Assembly (NCBI RefSeq): GCF_039649665.1
Contig: NZ_JBDJAW010000017.1
Coordinates: forward strand, 1 to 64,000
Reading direction: 5' to 3'
Source: Microbispora sp. ZYX-F-249
GTDB lineage: Bacteria > Actinomycetota > Actinomycetes > Streptosporangiales > Streptosporangiaceae
DNA length: 64,000 nucleotides
This document shows, one piece after another, positions 49,867 to 59,126 of the stretch; position 1 is the first letter of the stretch; each line of letters starts with the position of its first letter. The notes under the pieces are model-generated. The model made no database searches and was not told where the DNA came from. It saw nothing but the letters and a program-made list of their open reading frames with translations. A program made the position numbers and the translations under genes.

Positions 49867-50984
49867 ACGTCATCTACGCCTACCCCTGGGACATCGTCGG
49901 CGACCCCGGCGCCGCCGCGCGCCTCAAGGCGCTCGGCGTCGACGCGGTGGCGCTCGCCGCGTCCTACCACACCACCCGCGCCGCCACCCCCGCCCACCCG
50001 GCGCACCGGCTGGTCGACGCCCGGCACGCGGCCTGCTACGTCCCCGTACGCGAGGAGGCGTGGAAGGGCAACCGGCTGGTGCCGGGAACGCCGTCGTGGG
50101 TGGACTCGGACGACCCGTTCGGGGAGGCCAGGGACGCGTTGCGCGCCGTGGGCCTGCCGGTCCAGGCGTGGACCGTGCTGACCCACAACACGCTGCTCGG
50201 CTCGGCCAACCCCGACCTGGTCGTCGTCAACGCCTTCGGTGAGACCTACCCGTACGCGCTGTGCCCGGCGGCGGCCGACGTGCGCGACTACTGCCGCACG
50301 CTGGTCCACGAGATCGTCGAGGTCGGCGACCCCGACGCGCTGATCCTGGAGGCGTGCGGCGCCCTCGGTTTCCGTCACGGCGGCCACCACGAGAAGACCG
50401 ACGGCGCGGACTGGTCGCCCGCCCAGATCGCGCTGCTGTCGCTGTGCTTCTGCGCGGCCTGCCTGCGCCGCTACGAGACGGCCGGGCTGGACGTCGCCGA
50501 GGTCCGCGCGCGGGTGCGGGCGGGCGTCGACGGCGAGCCGGGCTCCGTCGAGGACGCGCTCGGCGACCTCGCCGACCCGGTGCGCGACCTGCGCACGGGC
50601 CTGGCCGGCGAACTGCGCGACCTGCTGCTGGCGGAGGCCCGGGCGATCCGGCCGGACCTGCGGATCGCCCTGCACGCCAACGCCGATCCGTGGGCGACCG
50701 GCCCGTTCGCGACCGTCCCCCCGGGGGTGGACGTCGACCTGCTCGTCGGCAACTGCTGGAACGCGCCCGAGGTGGACGAGGCCGGGTTGCGCGCCCTGGG
50801 CGGGCTCGGCCCCCGCGTGGGCGCGTACGTGCTGGCCCTGCCGCCGCGCCCGGCGGACGGCGCCGCGCTGTCGTTCCTGGCCGAGGCCTACACGGCGGCC
50901 GGCGCCGCCGAGATCCACTGGTACCACGGCGGTCTCGCCTCCGCGGCCCGGCTGAAGGCGATCGCGGAGGCCGTCCGCCGCTGA
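49863..50984 (+). CDS. Unrecognised TIM-barrel-like protein of the uronate operon
   Basis: 373 aa from GTG 49863, whose start overlaps the glucarate dehydratase stop (GTGA). I do not recognise the family. The layout alternates strands and helices (VNVIYAYPWDIVGDPGAAAR, VDAVALAASYHTT, VGLPVQAWTVLTHNTLLG, AEIHWYHGGL at the end), as in a (beta/alpha)8 barrel of the glycosidase or sugar-isomerase type. LILEACGALGFRHGGHHEKT and a C-x-x-C in LCFCAACLRR may be functional. No signal peptide, so it is cytosolic. Tight coupling suggests a step in uptake-product processing or a side branch of uronate catabolism. Confidence 0.8.
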   Translation: MNVIYAYPWDIVGDPGAAARLKALGVDAVALAASYHTTRAATPAHPAHRLVDARHAACYVPVREEAWKGNRLVPGTPSWVDSDDPFGEARDALRAVGLPVQAWTVLTHNTLLGSANPDLVVVNAFGETYPYALCPAAADVRDYCRTLVHEIVEVGDPDALILEACGALGFRHGGHHEKTDGADWSPAQIALLSLCFCAACLRRYETAGLDVAEVRARVRAGVDGEPGSVEDALGDLADPVRDLRTGLAGELRDLLLAEARAIRPDLRIALHANADPWATGPFATVPPGVDVDLLVGNCWNAPEVDEAGLRALGGLGPRVGAYVLALPPRPADGAALSFLAEAYTAAGAAEIHWYHGGLASAARLKAIAEAVRR

Positions 50985-51030
50985 GCCGCGCCGCTCCCCA
51001 CCGCGCCCGGCCCGGCGATGCGGGACAATC

Positions 51031-54000
51031 ATGACCATGCGGTTCGGCATCCTCGGCCCGACGGAGGCGCGGCCCGACGGCGACCGCCCGGTGCCGGTCG
51101 GCGGGCCCGGGCTGCGCGCGCTGCTCGGCCTGCTGCTGCTGGGCGCCGGGAAGGTCGTCACCACCGACCGCCTGATCGACGGCCTCTACGGCGCGGAGCC
51201 GCCGTCCGGGGCGACGAACGCGCTGCAGGCCCAGGTGTCGCGGCTCCGCCAGCACCTCGGCGACCTGATCGTGCGGGAGCCGGCGGGCTACCGGCTGGCG
51301 GTGGACCCGGACGACGTGGACGCGTCCCGCTTCGAGCGGCTGGCGGCCGAGGGGCGGCGGGCGCTCGACGCGGGCGACCCCGCCCGGGCCGCCGGCCTGC
51401 TCGGCCAGGCGCTCGCCCTCTGGCGCGGGCCGGCGCTGGCCGACGTGCCCGACGCGCCGTTCGCGCCCGCCCAGGCGGCCCGGCTGGAGGAGCTGCGCCT
51501 GTCGGCGGCCGAGGACCTCGCCGAGGCGGGACTGGCCCTCGGGCGGCACCGCGACCTGCTGCCCGAGCTGCAGGAACGGGTCGCCGCGCAGCCGTTGCGG
51601 GAACGCTCGCGCGGGCAGCTCATGCGCGCGTTGTACGCCGCGGGCCGCCCGGCGGAGGCGCTGGCCGTCTTCGAGGACGCCCGGCGGGTGCTCGCCGGCG
51701 AGCTGGGCGCCGACCCGTCGGCGGAGTTGTCGGCGATCCACCTCGCGGTGCTGCGCTCCGACCCGGCGCTCGCCCCGGCCGCGCCCGCCGTACGGCCGGT
51801 GCCGCTCACCTCGCTCGTGGGCCGCGACGCCGAGCTCGAACGCATCGGCGCGCTGCTCGCCGAGGCCCGGCTCGTGACGCTCACCGGCCCGGGCGGCACC
51901 GGGAAGACCCGGCTGGCGATCGAGGCGGCCGCCCGGTGGCCGGGCGAGGTGTGCCTCGTGGAACTCGCCCCGCTGACCGACGGCGCCGACGTGCCGCAGG
52001 CCGTGCTCGGCGCGCTCGGGCTGCGGGAGAGCGCCGTGCCCATCCCCGTGCCCATCCCCGTGCCCATCCCCGGTCCCGGCACCCGGCCGGGCCCGGCCGA
52101 TCCCCTCGCCCGCCTGGTGGCGGCCCTGACCCTGCGGCCGGTGCTGCTCGTGCTCGACAACTGCGAGCACGTCGTGGACGAGGCGGCCCGGCTCGCCGAC
52201 CGGCTGCTCGCGGCGTGCCCCGGCCTGCGCGTTCTGGCCACCGGCCGGGAGGCGCTGGGCATCACCGGCGAGCGCCTGTGTCCCGTCCCCCCACTGCGGG
52301 TCCCGCCGCCCGGCGGCGAGGACGGCGCCGAGGACGCCCTCGCCTATCCGGCCGTACGGCTGTTCGCCGAGCGGGCGGCCGCCGTACGGCCCGGCATCGC
52401 CTTCGGTCCCGGCGACGTCGGGCACGTGCTGCGGATCTGCCGGGCGCTCGACGGGCTGCCGCTGGCGCTCGAACTGGCCGCCGCCCGGTTGCGCTCGCTC
52501 CCCCTGGCCCAGATCGCCGCCCGCCTCGGGACCGACGATCCCGGACCGGAGGGCGGCGCTCCCCGCTTCGCGCTGCTGTCGCGCGGCAGCCGTACGGCGC
52601 AGCCGCGCCACCGGACGCTGCGCGCGGTCGTCGAGTGGAGCTGGGAGCTGCTCGACGAGCCGGAACGCGCGCTCGCGCGGCGGCTGACGGTCTTCGCGGG
52701 CGGCGCGACGCTGGAGGCGGCCGAGCGGGTGTGCGGCCTGCCCGACACCGACGGCGTGCTCGCCTCGCTGGTGGACAAGTCCCTCGTCGAGGTGGTGGAC
52801 GACCGCTACCGGATGCTGGAGACGATCCGCGCGTTCTGCGCCGAACGGCTGGCCGAGGCCGGTGAGAGCGAGTCCACGCGGCGGGCTCACCTCGCGTACT
52901 TCCTGGACCTGGCCGCCACGGCGGACCCGCACCTGCGCGGGCCGGACCAGGTCGAGTGGCTGCGCAGGCTGGACGGCGAGCGCGACAACCTGCAGGCCGC
53001 CCTGCGCCGCGCCGTACGCGCCGGTGACGTGGCGCCCGCGCTGCGGCTGCTGTCGGCGGTGACCGGCTACTGGCTGCTGCGCGGGCTGCGCGGCGAGGCG
53101 GCCCGGCCGGCCGCCGAACTGCTGGGCGGGATCGGCGGCACGCCCCCCGAGGGGCTGGAGGAGGAGCACGTCGTGTGCGCCTGCCTCGTGGCCTGGGGCG
53201 GGACGGGCGGGCCCGCCGTGGACGGGCTCGTGGCCGAGGTCGTCCGGCGGACCTACGTCCTGCCCATGCCGCCCCGCCAGCCGTTCCTGCTGGTGCTGCA
53301 GGCGATGATCAGCGGTCCTCCCACGAGAGAGCAACTCCACACGATGGAGGACCTGTTCCGCGTGTTCGACCGCGACCCGTGGACGCGGACGCTGAGCCGC
53401 TTCAGCCTCTCCTATCTCAAGGTGTTCGACGGCCGGCTCACGGAGGCCGAGCACGAGCTCACCGGTGCGCTGCGGCAGGCCCGCGCCGTGGGGGACATCT
53501 GGCTCCGGGTGCTGGTGCTGTCCGCCATGGCGGACGTCGCCGACCGGAGGGGGGACCACGAACGGGTCGAGGCGCTGACCAACGAGGCGCTCGACCTGGC
53601 CGAGCGGCTGGGCGCCGCGTCGGACGTCGCGGAGACCCTCTGCCGGCGCGGCTGGGCGCGGATGCGCTCCGGACTCGCGGACGCCGCGAAATCCGACTTC
53701 GAGCGCGGCGCCGAGCTGTCGCGGCGGACCGGCGCCCCGGAGACCCTCGCGGCGGCGCTCCTCGGGCTCGGCGAGCTCGCCCGGCTGGCGGGCGACGTGA
53801 CCGGGGCCCGGCGCCGCTACGAGGCGGCCCTGGCGGAGTGCACGAGCGCGTGGTTCAGCGTGGAGGAGACCCGCTCGCGCGTCTACCTGGCGCTGGGCTG
53901 GGCCGCGCAGATGTCGGGCGCCGCCGCCGAGGCGCTGGCGTGGCACCGGCGCGCCCTCACCACCGTGCCCGGCACCCGCAGCCTCGGGATGACCGCCGCG

Positions 54001-54294
54001 GTCGCGGAGGGGGTCGCCGGCGTCGCGCTGCTGGAAGGAGACCGCGGGCGGGCGGCCTGGCTGCTGGGCGTGGCCGCCGCCCTGCGCGGCGCACCCGCCG
54101 CCGGCGACCCGGACGTCGCCCGGATCGAGGCGGGCTGCCGGACCGTCCTCGGCGGTGACGCCTTCGACCGGGCGTACGCCCAGGGCATGGTCTACGCACA
54201 GGAGCGGGTGCCGGTCGCGGGGGGCATCACGGGGAGCACGGACGACGCGGCGCTGACCATCGTCGAAGGGCACCTGTCAGCGCTCGGTGGGTGA
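51031..54294 (+). CDS. AfsR-like BTAD/ATPase regulator
   Basis: 1087 aa. N-terminal winged helix (residues about 1–90, RFGILGPTEARPDGDRPVPV), BTAD domain to about 245, P-loop ATPase (TGPGGTGKTRLAIEAA near 290; VLLVLDNCEHVVDEAARLAD near 370) and a TPR-like C-terminal half. A 12-bp repeat adds PIPVPIPVPIPG between the P-loop and Walker B. ATG 51031; ATG 51037 is equally possible. It precedes an MFS exporter by 31 bp on the same strand, a layout typical of a regulator with its drug-efflux target. This is the second AfsR-like protein in the window, with a different ATPase subtype from the 22-kb one. Confidence 0.92.
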   Translation: MTMRFGILGPTEARPDGDRPVPVGGPGLRALLGLLLLGAGKVVTTDRLIDGLYGAEPPSGATNALQAQVSRLRQHLGDLIVREPAGYRLAVDPDDVDASRFERLAAEGRRALDAGDPARAAGLLGQALALWRGPALADVPDAPFAPAQAARLEELRLSAAEDLAEAGLALGRHRDLLPELQERVAAQPLRERSRGQLMRALYAAGRPAEALAVFEDARRVLAGELGADPSAELSAIHLAVLRSDPALAPAAPAVRPVPLTSLVGRDAELERIGALLAEARLVTLTGPGGTGKTRLAIEAAARWPGEVCLVELAPLTDGADVPQAVLGALGLRESAVPIPVPIPVPIPGPGTRPGPADPLARLVAALTLRPVLLVLDNCEHVVDEAARLADRLLAACPGLRVLATGREALGITGERLCPVPPLRVPPPGGEDGAEDALAYPAVRLFAERAAAVRPGIAFGPGDVGHVLRICRALDGLPLALELAAARLRSLPLAQIAARLGTDDPGPEGGAPRFALLSRGSRTAQPRHRTLRAVVEWSWELLDEPERALARRLTVFAGGATLEAAERVCGLPDTDGVLASLVDKSLVEVVDDRYRMLETIRAFCAERLAEAGESESTRRAHLAYFLDLAATADPHLRGPDQVEWLRRLDGERDNLQAALRRAVRAGDVAPALRLLSAVTGYWLLRGLRGEAARPAAELLGGIGGTPPEGLEEEHVVCACLVAWGGTGGPAVDGLVAEVVRRTYVLPMPPRQPFLLVLQAMISGPPTREQLHTMEDLFRVFDRDPWTRTLSRFSLSYLKVFDGRLTEAEHELTGALRQARAVGDIWLRVLVLSAMADVADRRGDHERVEALTNEALDLAERLGAASDVAETLCRRGWARMRSGLADAAKSDFERGAELSRRTGAPETLAAALLGLGELARLAGDVTGARRRYEAALAECTSAWFSVEETRSRVYLALGWAAQMSGAAAEALAWHRRALTTVPGTRSLGMTAAVAEGVAGVALLEGDRGRAAWLLGVAAALRGAPAAGDPDVARIEAGCRTVLGGDAFDRAYAQGMVYAQERVPVAGGITGSTDDAALTIVEGHLSALGG
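52036..52071. repeat. 12-bp in-frame tandem repeat x3
   Basis: gtgcccatcccc occurs at 52036–52047, 52048–52059 and 52060–52071, encoding VPIP units inside the ATPase domain of the regulator. Confidence 0.9.
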
Positions 54295-54325
54295 ACGGTC
54301 AGCATCCGGGCGCACGCTTGCGGCC

Positions 54326-55870
54326 ATGAACGACACCTCCCGCAAGTGGGGCACGCTGGTCATCGCCTGCCTGGCCATGCTCCTGCTGTCCGTCGACCTC
54401 ACCGTGCTGCACCTCGCCCTGCCCAAGCTCGGCGAGGACCTCGCCCCCTCGGCCACCCAGCTGCTGTGGATCGCCGACATCTACGGCTTCGCCCTGGCCG
54501 CGCTGCTCGTCACCATGGGCAACCTCGGCGACCGGATCGGGCGCAGGCGGCTGCTGCTCGCCGGACTGGCCGCCTTCGGCGCGGCCTCGGTGCTGACGGC
54601 GTACGCGCCGAACGCCCCCCTGCTGATCGCGGCCCGCGCGCTGCTCGGCGTGGCCGGCGCGACGATCATGCCGTCGACGCTGTCGCTGGTCCGCAACGTG
54701 TTCGCCGATCCGAAGGAGCGGACCACCGCGGTCGGCATCTGGAGCAGCGTCGGGGCGGTCGGGTTCGCCCTCGGGCCCATCGTCGGCGGCCTGCTGCTCG
54801 GCCACTTCTGGTGGGGCTCGGTCTTCCTGATCAACGTGCCCGTCGTCGCGGCCGTCCTGGCCGCCGGGCTCGTCGTGCTGCCCGAGTCGCGCAACCCCCG
54901 CCCCGGCAGGCTCGACCTCGTCAGCGTCCCGCTGTCCGCCGTGGGCGTGCTCGGCCTGATCTACGCGATGAAGGAGGCCACGACCGGAGGCGTCGCGCGG
55001 CCCTCCGTGATCGCCGCCGCGGTGATCGCGGTCGCCGCGCTGGTCCTGTTCGTCCGGCGGCAGACCCGGCTGGCCGAGCCGCTGATCGACATCGCGCTGT
55101 TCCGGCGGCGCGCGTTCGCGGCCACGGTCGGCGCCGAACTGGTCGCGGTCTTCGCGATGCTCGCCATGTCGGTGGTCTTCGCGCAGTACTTCCAGCTGGT
55201 CCTGGGCTGGTCGCCGCTGACCGCCGGGCTCGCCGGCATGCCGGGCGGCCTGGCCGGAGGCGTCGGCGGCGCGCTGTCCGGGGTGCTCGTGCACCGGTGG
55301 GGACGCGGGCCGGTCGTCGGCCTCGGGCTCGTGCTGACCGCGATCGGGTTCATCCTGTTCAGCCGGATCGGCATGGAGACGCCCTATCTCTACATGCTCG
55401 CCGCCATGCTCATCCAGGGCGTCGGGATGGGCTTCACGTTCGCGGTGACCGGTGACACGGTGCTCGCCTCGGTGCCCAAGGAGCGGGCCGGCGCGGCTAG
55501 CGCGATCTCCGAGACCGCCCACGAGATGGGCGGCGCGCTCGGCATCGCCGTGCTCGGCACCGTGCTGACCAGCGCCTACCGAAACGGCCTGGCGCTTCCG
55601 CCCGGGCTGCCCGAGGGCGCGGCGGCCGAGGCCCGCGACACGCTCGCGGGCGCGCTGAAGGCCGCCGCCGCGCTGCCGGGCGACGCCGCGGGGGCCGTCG
55701 CGCAGGCCGCGCGGCAGGCGTTCGTCGAGGGCATCCACGTCACCGTGCTGACCGGCGCGGCGATCCTGCTCGTCCTGGCGGTCGCCGTACCGTTCGCGCT
55801 GCGCGGCGTGCCCAAGGTGATCCCGGACACACAGGAGGAATCGGTGGACGAGCCGGTCCCGGTCAAGTGA
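54326..55870 (+). CDS. MFS drug exporter (DHA2, 14-TM)
   Basis: 514 aa with about 14 membrane segments. DHA2 signatures are LTVLHLALPKLGEDL (motif D1), GNLGDRIGRRRLLL (motif A) and GFALGPIVGGLL (motif C). ATG 54326. It follows the AfsR-like regulator closely and may be co-transcribed with it. It exports a drug or secondary metabolite by proton antiport; the substrate is unknown. It is 33 kb from the enediyne PKS, so linkage to that pathway is not supported. Confidence 0.93.
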   Translation: MNDTSRKWGTLVIACLAMLLLSVDLTVLHLALPKLGEDLAPSATQLLWIADIYGFALAALLVTMGNLGDRIGRRRLLLAGLAAFGAASVLTAYAPNAPLLIAARALLGVAGATIMPSTLSLVRNVFADPKERTTAVGIWSSVGAVGFALGPIVGGLLLGHFWWGSVFLINVPVVAAVLAAGLVVLPESRNPRPGRLDLVSVPLSAVGVLGLIYAMKEATTGGVARPSVIAAAVIAVAALVLFVRRQTRLAEPLIDIALFRRRAFAATVGAELVAVFAMLAMSVVFAQYFQLVLGWSPLTAGLAGMPGGLAGGVGGALSGVLVHRWGRGPVVGLGLVLTAIGFILFSRIGMETPYLYMLAAMLIQGVGMGFTFAVTGDTVLASVPKERAGAASAISETAHEMGGALGIAVLGTVLTSAYRNGLALPPGLPEGAAAEARDTLAGALKAAAALPGDAAGAVAQAARQAFVEGIHVTVLTGAAILLVLAVAVPFALRGVPKVIPDTQEESVDEPVPVK

Positions 55871-55877
55871 CCCCTGC

Positions 55878-56375
55878 TCAGGTCACCTGGGACAGCCAGC
55901 GGTCGTGGGCGCCGCCGAAGGGGCCGGTGCGCGCGCCCACGGCCTCCATCAGCCAGGCGGCCGAACGCTCCGCCTGACGGACGATCTCCTCCGGGTAGCC
56001 GTACCGCACCTGGTGGACGGCGAACTCGTCCTCGTCGTCCAGGATGAGCCGGCCGTCCCGCATCCGGAGCACGTCGAGGTCGAGGTCGGCCATGGTGATC
56101 CGGCCGTCGCCGCGGACGGGCACCGTGGTGACGTCACAGTAGATCGCGCACCTGTTCGGCCGGGCGTTGAACGTGGCCGTCCACCACGCGTTGCGGGGGA
56201 ACAGCATCACGAAAGGGTCCGGCCAGACCACCGGCGGCTCGCTCCCCCGCCGGCCGACGGTGCCCGCGGGACAGCCGGTCCAGACGCCGTGCTCGTCCTC
56301 GCCCAGCACCCGCGCGTGCTGGTGCCAGTGCAGCGACCCGCCGTACTTGCGGTAGATGATCCTCGCCTCGGACAC
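55878..56375 (-). CDS. DUF402-domain protein
   Basis: 165 aa, DUF402 fold (FomD/Ntdp-like nucleotidase family). Characteristic pieces are FPRNAWWTATFNARPNRCAI, YCDVTTVPV and DLDLDVLRMRDGRLILDDED with the metal-binding acidic cluster. FomD-type members hydrolyse nucleotide-conjugated phosphonates or nucleoside diphosphates. The role of this one is unassigned. GTG 56375. It lies downstream of the RNase J gene on the same strand and converges with the MFS gene across 7 bp. Confidence 0.85.
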   Translation of the reverse strand: MSEARIIYRKYGGSLHWHQHARVLGEDEHGVWTGCPAGTVGRRGSEPPVVWPDPFVMLFPRNAWWTATFNARPNRCAIYCDVTTVPVRGDGRITMADLDLDVLRMRDGRLILDDEDEFAVHQVRYGYPEEIVRQAERSAAWLMEAVGARTGPFGGAHDRWLSQVT

Positions 56376-56400
56376 GGGCGGGACGCTACGCCACGCCCGT
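56374..56400 (-). terminator. Short hairpin between rnj and the DUF402 gene
   Basis: ACGGGCG (56374–56380) pairs with CGCCCGT (56394–56400) downstream of the RNase J stop on the minus strand. It may be a partial terminator. Confidence 0.4.
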
Positions 56401-56424
56401 CTCCGAGTACAACGGGATTGTCCG

Positions 56425-58110
56425 TCAGACCTCGACGACCACCGGAATGATCATCGGGCGGCGGCGGTAGGTGTCGCTGACCCAGCGCCCCACCGTACGC
56501 CGGATGGTCCGGCGGATCTGCATCTCGTCGGCCACCCCCGCCGCCGCGACCTCCTGCAGCGCGGTCTCGAGCTGCGGGATGACCGCGTCGAACGCGTCGG
56601 GGTCGATGCCCGAGCCCCGGGCGGTGATCTGCGGTCCGCCGGTGAGCTTCCCGGTGGTGGAGTCCACGACGACGACGATGGAGATGAACCCCTCGTCGCC
56701 CAGGATGCGCCGGTCCTTGAGGGCCACGTCGGTGATGTCGCCCACGGAGGTGCCGTCCACGAAGACGTACCCGCACGGGACCGCGCCGGTGATCCTCGCC
56801 TGGCCGTCGACGAGGTCGACGACCACGCCGTCCTCGGCGATCACGATGTTCTCCCGGGGGACGCCGGTCAGCTCGGCCAGCGCGGCGTGCGCCCGCAGGT
56901 GCCGCCACTCCCCGTGCACGGGCATGAAGTTGGACGGCTTGGTGAGGTTGAGCACGTACAGCAGCTCGCCCGCGGCGGCGTGGCCCGAGACGTGCACCCG
57001 CGCGTTGCCCTTGTGGACCACCCGCGCGCCCCAGCGGTTGAGGCCGTTGATGACCTTGCTGACGGCCGTCTCGTTGCCCGGCACCAGCGACGAGGCGAGC
57101 AGGACGGTGTCGCCCTCGGCGATCCTGATCGGGTGGTCGCGGTTGGCCATGCGCGACAGCGCCGCCATCGGCTCGCCCTGGGAGCCGGTGCAGATCAGCA
57201 CCACGTCCTCCGGCGGCCACTCCTCGATCTCCCGGGAGTCCACGAGCAGGCCACCGGGCACCTTCAGGTAGCCGAGTTCGCGTGCCACGCCCATGTTGCG
57301 GACCATCGACCTGCCGATGAGCGCGACCTTGCGGCCGTGCTTCTCGGCCGCGTCCATGATCTGCTGGACGCGGTGGATGTGCGAGGCGAAGCTCGCGACG
57401 ATGATCCGCTTGGACGCGCTGCGGAAGACGTCGTCGATGACCGGCGCGATCTCCCGCTCACTGGTGACGAAGCCCGGCACCTCCGAGTTGGTGGAGTCGG
57501 ACATCAGCAGGTCGACGCCCTCGGCCCCGAGCCGGGCGAACGCGCCGAGGTCGGTCAGCCGCCCGTCCAGCGGAAGCTGGTCCATCTTGAAGTCGCCGGT
57601 GTGCAGGACGAGACCCGCAGGGGTGCGGATCGCCACGGCGAGCGCGTCGGGGATCGAGTGGTTCACCGAGACGAACTCGCACTCGAACGGCCCGAACGAG
57701 CGCCGCTCGCCCTCGACCACCTCGACCTTGACCGGCTGCATCCGGTGCTCGGTCAGCTTGCTCTCGATCAGCCCGAGCGTCAGCCGCGAGCCGACGATCG
57801 GGATGTCGCGCCGCTCCCGCAGCAGGTACGGCACCGCGCCGATGTGGTCTTCGTGGGCGTGCGTGAGCACCAGTGCCTCGATGTCGTCGAGGCGCCCCCG
57901 TATGTAGTCGAAGTCGGGCAGGATGAGATCCACGCCCGGCTGGTCCGGCTCGGGGAACAGCACGCCGCAGTCCACCACGAGCAGGCGGCCGTCGTACTCG
58001 AAGACCGCCATGTTGCGGCCGATCTCACCGAGACCGCCCAGCGCGACGACGCGCAGGCCGTTCTCCGGCAGCGGCGGAGGCGGCCCGAGCTCGGGATGCG
58101 GATGACTCAT
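56425..58110 (-). CDS. rnj: Ribonuclease J
   Basis: A 561-aa metallo-beta-lactamase/beta-CASP ribonuclease that matures and degrades RNA with 5'-exo- and endonuclease activity. The zinc site is VLTHAHEDHIGAVPYL, followed by NHSIPDALAVAIRTP, LHTGDFKMDQLPLDG and the beta-CASP and C-terminal domains. ATG 58110. It lies 101 bp downstream of dapA, the usual actinobacterial gene order. This is core housekeeping and marks the return to the chromosomal backbone. Confidence 0.97.
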   Translation of the reverse strand: MSHPHPELGPPPPLPENGLRVVALGGLGEIGRNMAVFEYDGRLLVVDCGVLFPEPDQPGVDLILPDFDYIRGRLDDIEALVLTHAHEDHIGAVPYLLRERRDIPIVGSRLTLGLIESKLTEHRMQPVKVEVVEGERRSFGPFECEFVSVNHSIPDALAVAIRTPAGLVLHTGDFKMDQLPLDGRLTDLGAFARLGAEGVDLLMSDSTNSEVPGFVTSEREIAPVIDDVFRSASKRIIVASFASHIHRVQQIMDAAEKHGRKVALIGRSMVRNMGVARELGYLKVPGGLLVDSREIEEWPPEDVVLICTGSQGEPMAALSRMANRDHPIRIAEGDTVLLASSLVPGNETAVSKVINGLNRWGARVVHKGNARVHVSGHAAAGELLYVLNLTKPSNFMPVHGEWRHLRAHAALAELTGVPRENIVIAEDGVVVDLVDGQARITGAVPCGYVFVDGTSVGDITDVALKDRRILGDEGFISIVVVVDSTTGKLTGGPQITARGSGIDPDAFDAVIPQLETALQEVAAAGVADEMQIRRTIRRTVGRWVSDTYRRRPMIIPVVVEV

Positions 58111-58211
58111 GCCGCCCCCCTCGCCCCGCGCCGTCCGCCGTCGGCGCCCACGCGTCGTTCCCTATGTTCGTTTTCTCTGTACACGTCGCTCATTCGACTC
58201 CATCTGCTGAT

Positions 58212-59126
58212 CTAATCCACAAGCTTGAGACCCCCCGTGATGAGGTCCTCGCGAAGCGCCGCGATCTGTTCCCGGGTGGCGTCCACGAGCGGCGGCCGGA
58301 CGTACCCGGCGTCCTGGCCCACCAGTGTGAGCGCCGCCTTGACCATGATCGCGCCCTGGGTGCGCGTCATGATCGCCGAGACCACCGGGAGGAGCCGGCG
58401 GTGGACGGCAAGTGCGTTCCCGACATCGCCCGACCGGTAGGAGTCGACCATCGAGGCCAGCTCCGCGCCCGCCACATGGCCCACGACGCTGACGTACCCG
58501 GCCGCGCCGACGGACAGCCACGGCAGGTTCAGCAGGTCGTCGCCGGAGTAGAAGACGAGGTCGGTGGAGGACATCACCTGCGAGGCCGCGAACAGATCGC
58601 CCTTGGCGTCCTTGACGGCGGCGATGCGCGGATGCTCGGCCAGCCGGAACAGGGTCTCGGTCGTGATGGGCACCCCGGCACGGCCGGGAATGTCGTACAG
58701 CATCACCGCAAGGCCGGTCGCGTCCGCGACGGCCGTGAAGTGCCGGAGCAGGCCCTCCTGCGGCGGTTTGTTGTAGTACGGGGTCACCACCAGGAGACCG
58801 TGCGCACCCGCGCGCTCCGCGGCCCGGGCCAGCTCGACGCTGTGCCGGGTGTCGTTGGTGCCGACGCCGGCCACGACCGTGGCCCGGTCGCCCACGGCCT
58901 CGACGACCGCGCGGAGGATGCGGTCCTTCTCCTCGTCGGAGGTGGTGGGGGACTCCCCGGTGGTACCGCTCACGACCAGTCCGTCGTTGCGCTGCTCGTC
59001 CACGAGATAGGCGGCGAGCCGCTGGACGCCCTCATAGTCGACGGCGCCGTTCGAGTCGAACGGTGTGACCATCGCGGTCAGCGTGCGGCCGAAGGGGGCG
59101 TCGGAAGTTCCAGTAGGCGATGCCAT
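58212..59126 (-). CDS. dapA: 4-hydroxy-tetrahydrodipicolinate synthase
   Basis: 304 aa. Condenses pyruvate with aspartate semialdehyde in lysine/diaminopimelate synthesis. The Schiff-base Lys is in IAAVKDAKGD, the Tyr in MLYDIPGRAG, and GTTGESPTTSDEEK is the substrate loop. ATG 59126 gives the usual length; the frame is open about 40 codons further upstream but that part is not family-like. Unlike the two KdgD paralogues in this window it keeps the Thr-Thr-Gly-Glu signature of true DapA and sits before RNase J. Confidence 0.95.
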   Translation of the reverse strand: MASPTGTSDAPFGRTLTAMVTPFDSNGAVDYEGVQRLAAYLVDEQRNDGLVVSGTTGESPTTSDEEKDRILRAVVEAVGDRATVVAGVGTNDTRHSVELARAAERAGAHGLLVVTPYYNKPPQEGLLRHFTAVADATGLAVMLYDIPGRAGVPITTETLFRLAEHPRIAAVKDAKGDLFAASQVMSSTDLVFYSGDDLLNLPWLSVGAAGYVSVVGHVAGAELASMVDSYRSGDVGNALAVHRRLLPVVSAIMTRTQGAIMVKAALTLVGQDAGYVRPPLVDATREQIAALREDLITGGLKLVD

